6,976 bases of DNA, taken from assembly GCA_028710845.1 (NCBI GenBank), contig JAQTTI010000055.1, positions 1 to 6,976 of the forward strand, written 5' to 3'. The stretch is from Candidatus Omnitrophota bacterium (GTDB lineage: Bacteria; Omnitrophota; Gorgyraeia; Gygaellales; Profunditerraquicolaceae). The notes under the pieces are model-generated. The model made no database searches. It worked only from the letters and a program-made list of their open reading frames with translations, and was not told the origin of the DNA. Shown here one piece after another: positions 1 through 6,397 of the stretch. Made by a program: the position numbers and the translations under genes. Each line of letters starts with the position of its first letter. Position 1 is the stretch's first letter.

Positions 1-47
1 AAAAAGGAAATAAAATCCCTGAGGGGATAGAGTAGATGATAAAGCAT
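1..47 (-). CDS. mraY: Phospho-MurNAc-pentapeptide transferase MraY, N-terminal 15 codons only (cut by window edge)
   Basis: An ATG at 47-45 overlaps the murF stop codon by one base (TAATG) and opens a frame that runs off the window. The 15 visible residues read MLYHLLYPLRDFISF. Short N-termini of this style (MLY.LLYPL) are common in MraY proteins, and mraY is the usual gene after murF in dcw clusters. MraY is the integral membrane enzyme that moves phospho-MurNAc-pentapeptide from UDP to undecaprenyl phosphate, forming lipid I. The call rests on the position, the one-base coupling and the short N-terminal match; no catalytic residues are in view. A GGAAGAG stretch inside the end of murF lies about 14 bases upstream, rather far for a Shine-Dalgarno site, so translation is probably coupled to murF termination. 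Confidence 0.82.
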   Translation of the reverse strand, partial: MLYHLLYPLRDFISF

Positions 48-1408
48 TAAATATTAAAGATCTCTTCCATTCTCATCGACCGGGAACCTTTGACAAGAGT
101 AAAGTCGTTCGGCCCTAAAGACATCTTACTAAATAAGAATTCCCTGGCTTGTTGAGAGTTATCAAAACAAAAAATATTTTTATCTTTAAAACCGCGCTTG
201 CCTGCCTCCTGGGCAGCAATCCTGCTTAAATTACCCACTGTCAGAAGGAGATCGCATGTATTAGTTATACTCCTTCCGATTTGTCTATGCAATAATTCTT
301 TTTGCTTGCCTAATTCCAGCATATCGCCCATTACCAGAACCTTTTTCCCCTTGCATTTTACGGCCCGCAATACAGAGAGAGCCGCTTGAAATGAAAGCGG
401 ATTGGAATTATAGGTGTCATCGATAAAATTAGTTCCCTTTAATGAAATGAGGTTTAACCTGCCTTTAGGAAATTTAAAATCAGCCAGTTTTTGGGCTATC
501 TCAGAGTAGCTTAACCCTAAAATGCGGCCGACTGAAATTGCAGCTAAAGCATTATAAACGTTGCAAACCCCAAGTGAATTCAAGATAAAATTGAATTTGT
601 GGTTAACTTTAAATTCCAGTTTTGCATTGGCGATAGTTATATCTTTAGCTGAAAAATCACTTTTTTCGCTTATGCCATAGCTAAAAATTACCCTTTTATT
701 ATTGCTTTTAGTAATCCAATGCTTCAATAGCTTATCGTCGGCATTAAGAACAGCGATTGCCGGTTCCCTAAGATTATCCAACAAAGCCGACTTTTCTTTT
801 AAAACCCCCCTTAGGTTATTAAGAAACTCCAAATGGCTCAAGCCGATATTGGTGATCAGGCCGATATTCGGTCTGGCTATTTTAGCCAAATAATCTACTT
901 CCCCGAAATGATTAGTCCCGATTTCTACTACCGCAAAATCGTCATTTGGCGAAAGTTTAAGCAGGGTCTGAGGAAGGCCGATCTGGTTATTCTTGGTCCC
1001 TTCATTTTTTAATACCTGGCCGCAAGAGGATAAAACCCAGGCAATCATTTCTTTGGCGGTAGTTTTACCGTTTGAGCCAGTAACGGCAATAACCGGTAAA
1101 GAGAATTTTTGCCGCCTATAACGGGCAAGATCGCCTAAAGCAAGAGTAGTATCCTTGACTTTGATTACGGCCACATCGGGGGGGATTACGATATCAGGTA
1201 CCCTATCTATTATTAAAGCAGAAGCACCTGATTTCAAGGATTCCTGAATAAAGTCATGAGCGTCGAAATTGGCTCCCTTCAAAGTAAGGAAGGCTTCCTT
1301 AGGATTTAATTTCCTTGAATCGGTGCCAATACCTGCGACCTTAAGCCTGAGATCGCCCTGAATCAGGGTTGCCCTGCAAGCCTTGGCTATTTCATCGACA
1401 CTAAACAC
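47..1408 (-). CDS. murF: UDP-N-acetylmuramoyl-tripeptide--D-alanyl-D-alanine ligase MurF
   Basis: MurF is the cytoplasmic ATP-dependent ligase that adds D-Ala-D-Ala to UDP-MurNAc-tripeptide, the last cytoplasmic step before MraY. The 453-residue length is normal for the family. The N-terminal substrate-binding domain (about 1-100) has the TDSR motif at 29-32. The central ATPase domain carries the P-loop GSNGKTT at 111-117, the NEGTKNNQIG stretch at 135-144 and the EIGTNHFGE motif at 162-170. The C-terminal domain begins near 315 and has GRLN (316-319), DTYNSNP (331-337), MGDMLELG (360-367) and the terminal KGSRSMRME (440-448). It starts with GTG; an in-frame TGA only seven codons upstream leaves no better start, and an AAGGAA site precedes it. 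The start lies inside the end of murE (22-base overlap), and the stop overlaps mraY. DTYNSNP and NEGTKNN distinguish it from its paralogue MurE. Confidence 0.97.
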   Translation of the reverse strand: MFSVDEIAKACRATLIQGDLRLKVAGIGTDSRKLNPKEAFLTLKGANFDAHDFIQESLKSGASALIIDRVPDIVIPPDVAVIKVKDTTLALGDLARYRRQKFSLPVIAVTGSNGKTTAKEMIAWVLSSCGQVLKNEGTKNNQIGLPQTLLKLSPNDDFAVVEIGTNHFGEVDYLAKIARPNIGLITNIGLSHLEFLNNLRGVLKEKSALLDNLREPAIAVLNADDKLLKHWITKSNNKRVIFSYGISEKSDFSAKDITIANAKLEFKVNHKFNFILNSLGVCNVYNALAAISVGRILGLSYSEIAQKLADFKFPKGRLNLISLKGTNFIDDTYNSNPLSFQAALSVLRAVKCKGKKVLVMGDMLELGKQKELLHRQIGRSITNTCDLLLTVGNLSRIAAQEAGKRGFKDKNIFCFDNSQQAREFLFSKMSLGPNDFTLVKGSRSMRMEEIFNI

Positions 1409-2802
1409 TTTCTTACTTCCTTTCCATCATTAAAATGAAAGACCTTATCATTTATAATCTGATAACTTTCATGGCCCTTGCCTGCAATCAACAAACAATC
1501 ACCAGTTTCTAGCATCGCTAGCCCTTTACGGATTGCCTTAAAACGGTCGCACTCGATGCAATAATTACTTCCCCTCGCCCCTTTTTTAATTTCTTTTATT
1601 ATTTTTCCCGGTTCCTCTGAGCGCGGATTGTCGCTGGTAATAATAACATAATCGGCTAAACTGGTCGCGATTTTTCCCATCTTCGGCCGCTTAAGCCTAT
1701 CCCTGTCTCCGCCGCAGCCAAAAATTACGATAAGCCTTCCCTTCACAATTTTCTTTAAACAGCTTATAACATTATATAGGGCATCCGGAGTATGGGCGTA
1801 GTCGATAAATATATTATTTCCGGATTTGGTTTTTATACTCTCGAGTCTGCCGGGAACATTCTTAAACCCTTCTATCGCATTTTTAATATCATTTATTTTT
1901 AAATGCTGGCTTAAAGCCCAGCAGATAGCAGCCAGGATATTATAAACATTGTATATTCCGACTAAATTAGTTTTAACCCTAGTCTTGATCTTGGGCGCAG
2001 TTAATGTAAATTCTGTCGAGCGGATATTAAAAGTTATCTCCTTGGCCATAACCATAGACTTATTTTTTATCCCATAAGTAATAATTTTTGCTTTGGAAAG
2101 ATTTCTGATCCTACGGCCATATTTATCGTCATTATTTATTATGGCAAAACTATTCGGAGATAAATTGCGAAAAAGTTTTACTTTAGCTAGAAAATAATTC
2201 TCGAAATTGCGGTGGTAATCAAGATGATCTTGGGTGAGATTAGTAAATATTGCGCTGTTAAAATTAATTCCCGCCACCCTATCCTGGTCTAAAGCATGGG
2301 AGGAAACTTCCATAGCACAGTATTTAACTGAACGCTTAGACATCTTCGAGAACAGATCCTGAAGCTGAAAACTGGCAGGAGTAGTATTCCTGGCTTCGAA
2401 AGTTTTATTTTTAAAACGGTAATTTATCGTGCCGATCACCCCGCAGTCGGCTCCCGCTTGTTTTGAGATCGCTTCAATCAGGTAGGTTATGGTAGTCTTA
2501 CCGTTTGTCCCGGTAATTCCGGTAACTTTAAGCCTCTGCGAAGGGAATCCGTAAAACTGCGCCGATGACTCGGCTAAAAATTTCCGGCAATCTTTTACTT
2601 TTAACAGCTTGATTCCATCTCTTAATTTTATATTTCCGGAGTCTTTTTGGATAACCACTATTTTTGCGCCTTTTCCGACTGCCTCTTTTATAAAATCGCT
2701 ACCATCCTGCCGGCTGCCTTTTATTGCAACAAAAACAAATCCGTTCTTTACATCCTTTGAATTAGAAGTTATTCCTTTTATTGTAAATCCTGCGATTTTC
2801 AT
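1387..2802 (-). CDS. murE: UDP-N-acetylmuramoyl-L-alanyl-D-glutamate--2,6-diaminopimelate ligase MurE
   Basis: MurE is the cytoplasmic Mur ligase that adds the third residue to the peptidoglycan stem peptide. At 471 residues it is close to the usual length. The N-terminal domain has the TSNSKDV motif (12-18). The ATPase domain has GTNGKTT (98-104), the NTTP motif (139-142), MEVSSHALDQDRV (164-176) and NLTQDHLDYH (188-197). Lys207 in the AKVKLF stretch is the expected carbamylated lysine. The C-terminal domain has GRLE (318-321), DYAHTPDAL (334-342), FGCGGDRDRLKRPKM (361-375), DNPR (391-394) and GKGHE (441-445). In characterised MurE enzymes DNPR reads out meso-diaminopimelate, whereas lysine-adding enzymes have other residues there, so a DAP-type wall is inferred. 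The ATG overlaps the ftsI stop as ATGA and has a strong AGGAG site seven bases upstream. Confidence 0.97.
   Translation of the reverse strand: MKIAGFTIKGITSNSKDVKNGFVFVAIKGSRQDGSDFIKEAVGKGAKIVVIQKDSGNIKLRDGIKLLKVKDCRKFLAESSAQFYGFPSQRLKVTGITGTNGKTTITYLIEAISKQAGADCGVIGTINYRFKNKTFEARNTTPASFQLQDLFSKMSKRSVKYCAMEVSSHALDQDRVAGINFNSAIFTNLTQDHLDYHRNFENYFLAKVKLFRNLSPNSFAIINNDDKYGRRIRNLSKAKIITYGIKNKSMVMAKEITFNIRSTEFTLTAPKIKTRVKTNLVGIYNVYNILAAICWALSQHLKINDIKNAIEGFKNVPGRLESIKTKSGNNIFIDYAHTPDALYNVISCLKKIVKGRLIVIFGCGGDRDRLKRPKMGKIATSLADYVIITSDNPRSEEPGKIIKEIKKGARGSNYCIECDRFKAIRKGLAMLETGDCLLIAGKGHESYQIINDKVFHFNDGKEVRKCLVSMK
1418..1421 (-). promoter_or_regulatory. Ribosome binding site supporting the GTG start of murF
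   Basis: AGGA (within AAGGAA) lies inside the last codons of murE, nine bases before the GTG at 1408-1406. It supports this GTG as the true murF start. No ATG or TTG lies in frame between the upstream TGA (1429-1427) and this GTG. Confidence 0.6.
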
Positions 2803-4493
2803 TGCATCGCTCCTGCGGGAAGCTGGTTTCCCTTAATGTAGCGGATTGCGTCGGCGGCGACTTTTTGAAAAACAGGGGCAGCCACCACCCCGCCGAAATA
2901 ATATGGATGAGGTTCATCGACAATTACAACAATCGTCAATATCGGATCCTCTGCGGGAGAAAAACCGATAAAAGAAGCTACAAATTTACTATGGGAATAA
3001 GTCCCGTTTGGCTCAAGTTTCTGGGCTGTACCGGTCTTACCCGCGGCACTAAATCCGGGGACCTTGGCCAATTTACCGGTACCCTCTTCGATAACTCCGG
3101 TTAGAATTTTTTTAATCCGCATAGCGGTATCTATTGAAATTACTTTATGAATTAATTGAGGTTTATTTTCTTTTATAATCCTGCCCTGGTTATCGCGAAT
3201 TGAGTCTATAACATAAGGCTTCATTAATTGCCCGCCGTTGGCGATTACCGAGATTGCGCTGGCCAGCTGCAAAGCAGTTACTCCTACTTCCTGCCCCATA
3301 GGTATGGATGTGATTGAAGTTTTTGACCACAACCTGGGCGGGGAGATCATCCCGGATATTTCTCCGGATAAATCTATCCCTAATTTTGAACCAAACCCAA
3401 AAGCCCTTATATACTGATAAAGCTTATCCGGCCCCAAACGCTGAGCAACTTTAACCGTACCGATATTGCTTGACTCTTCGATTACCTGCCGAAAAGTCAA
3501 TAAACCATGGGATCTGTGGTCATGCAGGACCCTGCCTCCTACTTGATAGCTTCCATTTTCGCAAAAAATAACATCCTCTTCGGTAATCCTTTTTTCCTCC
3601 AAAGCAGCCGAAGCAGTGACTATTTTAAATACCGAGCCCGGTTCCAACAGGTCACAGATCGCCCGGTTACGCATTGAATCTTTATTGATTTTTGTATGGT
3701 CATTTAAATCATAAGTGGGCCGATTAGCCAAAGCTAGAATCTTTCCTGTATGCGGGTCCATAACTACAATACTTGCCCCTTTAGCATGAAAATCATTATA
3801 AGCTTTATCAAGCTCCCTTTCGGCTATATATTGAATCACCTCATCTATAGTTAAAACCAGCTCTTCTCCGTCGACAGGTAAGACCATCTTTTCCCATATA
3901 TCAAGTTTTTTCTGGCGGGCATCACGCAAAAAAATCGCCCATCCGGCATTACCTTTTAAGAAACGGTTATAGTCCCTTTCCACGCCTTCCAGGCCGGTAT
4001 TATCCATTCCGCTAAAACCAATAATATGGCTAGCCAGGTAGCTATTAGGATAGATCCGTTTTGTCTCTTTTAAAAATCCTAAGCCTTTAACTTTTAGCTT
4101 CTTGATCGCCGCAGCTTTATCAGGATCAATTTTACGCGCTATCCAGATAAATGATTTCTTCCGGTTTAATCTATCCTCAAGATAGCTTCGCTTAAGCCCA
4201 AGTATGGAGTTTAATTGAGTTATCACTTGTTCTTTATTTTTTATTTCATTGGGAACCGCATAAAGCGAATCCATGGACATATTGAAAGCCTGCGGTTTAA
4301 GGTTACAATCATAGATTGTCCCTCTGCGCGGTTCAAGTTCCACAAGCTGGTTATGCTGTTTTTTAGCTATAGAGGTAAGATAACTAGAGCGGAAAAACTG
4401 GATAAATATAAGCCGGCCTACACATAAAAGAAGAAAAACAAAAAAAACCAAAAATACCGCCTCGTTCCTTCGGCGATAGTTACTTGTATACAC
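2799..4493 (-). CDS. ftsI: Division-type class B penicillin-binding protein (FtsI/PBP3 family, peptidoglycan transpeptidase)
   Basis: This D,D-transpeptidase would cross-link septal peptidoglycan as part of the divisome, anchored in the cytoplasmic membrane with its catalytic domain outside. The 564-residue protein has a short basic cytoplasmic tail (NYRRRN), a single membrane segment at about 12-34, a PBP dimerisation (pedestal) domain from about 54 to 200, and the transpeptidase domain after it. All three active-site motifs are present: SVFK (287-290, nucleophile Ser287), SSN (341-343) and KTGT (486-489). It ends soon after the transpeptidase fold, with no PASTA repeats. The start is GTG; a TAA two codons upstream rules out extension, and no in-frame alternative precedes the membrane segment. 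I see no Shine-Dalgarno sequence before it. In the pedestal RGTIYD motif (57-62) the usual next Arg is Cys63. The position between ftsL and murE favours FtsI over an elongation PBP2. Confidence 0.93.
   Translation of the reverse strand: MYTSNYRRRNEAVFLVFFVFLLLCVGRLIFIQFFRSSYLTSIAKKQHNQLVELEPRRGTIYDCNLKPQAFNMSMDSLYAVPNEIKNKEQVITQLNSILGLKRSYLEDRLNRKKSFIWIARKIDPDKAAAIKKLKVKGLGFLKETKRIYPNSYLASHIIGFSGMDNTGLEGVERDYNRFLKGNAGWAIFLRDARQKKLDIWEKMVLPVDGEELVLTIDEVIQYIAERELDKAYNDFHAKGASIVVMDPHTGKILALANRPTYDLNDHTKINKDSMRNRAICDLLEPGSVFKIVTASAALEEKRITEEDVIFCENGSYQVGGRVLHDHRSHGLLTFRQVIEESSNIGTVKVAQRLGPDKLYQYIRAFGFGSKLGIDLSGEISGMISPPRLWSKTSITSIPMGQEVGVTALQLASAISVIANGGQLMKPYVIDSIRDNQGRIIKENKPQLIHKVISIDTAMRIKKILTGVIEEGTGKLAKVPGFSAAGKTGTAQKLEPNGTYSHSKFVASFIGFSPAEDPILTIVVIVDEPHPYYFGGVVAAPVFQKVAADAIRYIKGNQLPAGAMQ
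2810..2814 (-). promoter_or_regulatory. Ribosome binding site of murE within the end of ftsI
   Basis: AGGAG, seven bases before the murE ATG (2802-2800), lies inside the last codons of ftsI. It is the clearest Shine-Dalgarno sequence in this half of the cluster. It fixes the murE start at the ATGA overlap with ftsI. Confidence 0.75.
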
Positions 4494-4517
4494 TATATTT
4501 TATTGGAGTAATAAATC

Positions 4518-4886
4518 TTAGGGGTTAATTGTCTTAGCTTGAGCTTCCCTCTTTAAGCTAAAAATCCGCGCCAAAAGACCTTCCTTATTTTGGTTTTCAT
4601 CCGCCAGCATTAAACCTTCCCTGGATGAAATAAACTTGACAAAACGGTAATTATCAGGCATTTGAAACTCAGTGGTTGCATTTATGCGGCCGCCGATATT
4701 TACCAAGGAAGAACTTTTGTTTATATTATATCTTAATGCGGTATTCTTATCCAGTAATTCTGTAAAGAGGACCTGCTTTTTTTGACCCAGGTAAGCAAGA
4801 CGAAAAATCTCGCTCTGCTGATATACATAGAGGACGGAAAATGATGTGATGAATACAACCATGGAAAGAAATTTAGTCAGCTTCAT
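4518..4886 (-). CDS. ftsL: Putative cell division protein FtsL (small single-pass membrane protein)
   Basis: This is a 122-residue protein with a four-to-five-residue basic cytoplasmic tail (MKLTK), one hydrophobic membrane segment at about 6-22 and an extracytoplasmic part. The stretch from roughly 24 to 65 is rich in Leu, Gln and Lys and could form the coiled coil expected of FtsL. Size, topology and place between rsmH and ftsI are those of FtsL, which with FtsB and FtsQ recruits and activates FtsW-FtsI. FtsL sequences diverge strongly, and I see no diagnostic motif, so the name rests on context and architecture. The start overlaps the end of rsmH by 14 bases. A GGAGAGG stretch (4906-4900) lies 13 bases upstream, separated from the ATG by an eight-A run. 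The C-terminal part (about 75-122) is of unknown role. Confidence 0.72.
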   Translation of the reverse strand: MKLTKFLSMVVFITSFSVLYVYQQSEIFRLAYLGQKKQVLFTELLDKNTALRYNINKSSSLVNIGGRINATTEFQMPDNYRFVKFISSREGLMLADENQNKEGLLARIFSLKREAQAKTINP

Positions 4887-5799
4887 ATTTTTTTTCTAAC
4901 CTCTCCGCTGCCCTGAACTTAGAGCTACGGCTCGAAGGATTGGAATCAATCTCTTCCTGCGTAGGAGTCAGGGGTTTATTTGTTATAATATCGATTAATC
5001 CGTCTGCTTTAAGCGCACGGAATGTATGTTTAGTAACCCGATCCTCTAAAGAATGAAATGAAATAACACATATTCTAGCTTGCTTTTTTAAAATTGCAAC
5101 CGCTTTCCTGATTGAGCTTTCCAGAACTTCCAGTTCTCTGTTGACTGCAATGCGTATCGCCTGAAAACTCCTGGTAGCCGGATGTATCCGGTAATAACTT
5201 TTACGGTATCTTTGCGGAATCGCCCGCATAACCAGATTAGCCAGCTGTTTTGTGGTTGCTATCGGGCCGCTCCTTCTTTCTTCGACTAAAAGACGGGCGA
5301 TCCGGTTATGCCAACGCTCCTGTCCGAAATTCCAAAGCAAAGAAGAGATTTCATTTTCATTGAGGTTATTTACTAAATCATAAGCTGAGATATAACTAGA
5401 CTTATCTAAGCGCATATCTAACGGCCCTTCCTCTTGAAAACTAAAACCCCTTTCGGCATTTTTTAATTGATAGCTGGAAATCCCTAAATCAAAAACAATT
5501 CCGTCTATTTCTTTTATATTTAAATCCCTTAAAATCTGGTCAAGTTCGGAGAAATTAGAATGGACAAAGCTACAAGAATCCTTATAATCTTCAAGCCTTT
5601 TTCGGCTTATCTCAAGCGAATCCTGGTCACGGTCGATACCGATTAATCTGCCTTGCGGCGTAATCCTTTTTAGAATTTCCAATGAATGGCCTCCGGTGCC
5701 CATCGTTGCATCTACAATTGTCTGGCCGGGCGCAAGGTTTAAATAACTTACTACTTCATTGAGCATTACCGGCACATGGAACGACATCTGATCTAGCAT
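4873..5799 (-). CDS. rsmH: 16S rRNA (cytosine-1402-N4)-methyltransferase RsmH (MraW)
   Basis: RsmH uses S-adenosylmethionine to methylate N4 of C1402 in the 16S rRNA decoding centre. At 308 residues it has the normal length. Visible motifs are the N-terminal FHVPVMLNEV (7-16), the SAM-binding DATMGTGGHS (30-39), the acidic GIDRD (54-58), DLGISSYQL followed by NAERGFSF (104-121), MRLD (129-132), HPATRSFQAIRIAVN (206-220), SFHSLEDR (247-254) and the C-terminal SRSSKFRAAER tail (290-300). Between residues about 110 and 215 lies the insertion domain typical of the family. The ATG follows the mraZ stop with no gap (TAGATG) and has no convincing Shine-Dalgarno sequence. A second ATG four codons in (5787-5785) would give MSFHVPV and is an equally plausible start. 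Either way, translation is probably coupled to mraZ. Confidence 0.97.
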   Translation of the reverse strand: MLDQMSFHVPVMLNEVVSYLNLAPGQTIVDATMGTGGHSLEILKRITPQGRLIGIDRDQDSLEISRKRLEDYKDSCSFVHSNFSELDQILRDLNIKEIDGIVFDLGISSYQLKNAERGFSFQEEGPLDMRLDKSSYISAYDLVNNLNENEISSLLWNFGQERWHNRIARLLVEERRSGPIATTKQLANLVMRAIPQRYRKSYYRIHPATRSFQAIRIAVNRELEVLESSIRKAVAILKKQARICVISFHSLEDRVTKHTFRALKADGLIDIITNKPLTPTQEEIDSNPSSRSSKFRAAERLEKKYEAD

Positions 5800-6237
5800 C
5801 TATACATCCATTAACTTTTCTGCGATCTCTTCAAAAGACTGGCGGGTATTTGCAAAAAATTCCTGCCATTTGTCTTTTGCCCAAATCTCGATACGGTTGG
5901 AAACTCCTACAATCATTACATCCTTTTTAATATCGGCAAAATCCTTTAAGTACTGGGGAAGCAAAATCCTGCCCTGCTTATCAAAACTGACTTCAACGGC
6001 TCCGCTAAAAAGCAACCGGTTAAAAGTACGGGACTGCTGTTTAGTAAACGGCATTGATTTAAATTTATTTTCCTGAGAGCGCCACTCTTCTTCTGAAAAC
6101 ATAAAAAGACATTTGTCTAAACCGCGGGTAACAAAGAATTTCTCTACGAATTGGTTTTTAGCCACTTCGCGAAATTTGGCGGGTAAGATCAATCGCCCTT
6201 TACGGTCAATTGAGTGTTCAAACTCCCCATAGAACAT
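5800..6237 (-). CDS. mraZ: Transcriptional regulator MraZ
   Basis: MraZ is a DNA-binding protein of the SpoVT-AbrB fold family that forms ring-shaped oligomers and controls dcw operon transcription; it represses its own promoter in E. coli and activates in Mycoplasma. This 145-residue protein is of standard length and has the two tandem half-domains, each with its DxxGR signature: DRKGR at 11-15 followed by LILPA, and DKQGR at 86-90 followed by ILLP. The N-terminus MFYGEFEHSI is typical of the family. It is the first gene of the cluster, preceded by an AAGGA site, three phased AGTGG repeats and a near-consensus promoter, so it very likely regulates itself and the genes behind it. Whether it acts as repressor or activator here cannot be read directly, but the operator covering the start point favours repression. 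Confidence 0.97.
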   Translation of the reverse strand: MFYGEFEHSIDRKGRLILPAKFREVAKNQFVEKFFVTRGLDKCLFMFSEEEWRSQENKFKSMPFTKQQSRTFNRLLFSGAVEVSFDKQGRILLPQYLKDFADIKKDVMIVGVSNRIEIWAKDKWQEFFANTRQSFEEIAEKLMDV

Positions 6238-6245
6238 TTTTACCG

Positions 6246-6250
6246 TCCTT
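6246..6250 (-). promoter_or_regulatory. Ribosome binding site of mraZ, adjoining the last operator repeat
   Basis: AAGGA lies eight bases before the mraZ ATG (6237-6235). It follows the most downstream AGTGG repeat with no base between them, so the operator array and the translation start signal are contiguous. Confidence 0.75.
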
Positions 6251-6285
6251 CCACTTCACTCCACTTTTAACCACTGAATACCAAA
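6251..6285 (-). promoter_or_regulatory. Predicted MraZ operator: AGTGG direct repeats at 10-base period
   Basis: On the minus strand AGTGG occurs at 6275-6271, 6265-6261 and 6255-6251, each separated by five unrelated bases. A degenerate fourth unit, TTTGG, sits in phase at 6285-6281 and abuts the -10 box. Repeated GTGG-type boxes with five-base spacers upstream of mraZ are the known MraZ binding pattern (TGGGN boxes in E. coli, AAAGTG-type boxes in Mycoplasma). A 10-base period places each box on the same face of the helix, which suits an oligomeric ring. The array spans the predicted transcription start (near 6279), which fits autorepression. The repeats are seen directly; binding by MraZ is inferred. 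Confidence 0.85.
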
Positions 6286-6314
6286 AGTATAGTCAAAATA
6301 CCCCCTTTTGTCAA
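6286..6314 (-). promoter_or_regulatory. Sigma-70-type promoter of the mraZ operon
   Basis: TTGACA (6314-6309) and TATACT (6291-6286) are separated by exactly 17 bases. The -35 box is a perfect consensus match, and the -10 box differs from TATAAT at one position. The start point would fall near the A at 6279, giving a leader of about 40 bases. An AT-rich run (TAAATATTTTTC) lies directly upstream of the -35 box and could act as an UP-like element. It is the only intergenic promoter of this quality in the window, placed exactly where the dcw operon should start. Confidence 0.85.
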
Positions 6315-6397
6315 GAAAAATATTTACCTAAATGCAGCAAATACAACAAATTGTGCATTAAACCGGCATAATATCAAGCTATTGTGGTTTTTAAAAA

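Noticed and set aside
198..893. Plus-strand open frames of about 63 codons opposite murF
   Set aside because: They lie wholly antisense to well-supported murF sequence, have no recognisable protein features, and read as shadows of the real frame.
1387..2802. murE and murF as a recent tandem duplication
   Set aside because: Both share the Mur ligase fold, but their diagnostic motifs (DNPR against DTYNSNP) show the ancient paralogues normally adjacent in dcw clusters.
2609..3104. Plus-strand open frames opposite murE and ftsI (75 and 100 codons)
   Set aside because: They are antisense to conserved Mur ligase and transpeptidase sequence, show no domain, and have no convincing ribosome binding site.
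4215..4427. Plus-strand 70-codon frame opposite the N-terminus of ftsI
   Set aside because: It is antisense to the membrane segment and pedestal region of ftsI. Its aromatic-rich sequence is what the complementary strand of AT-rich DNA yields.
6331..6360. Inverted repeat AATGCA...TGCATT after ribF, considered as a terminator
   Set aside because: The stem is only six AT-rich pairs with an 18-base loop. The following T-run is nine bases away and broken, so it does not support a terminator call.
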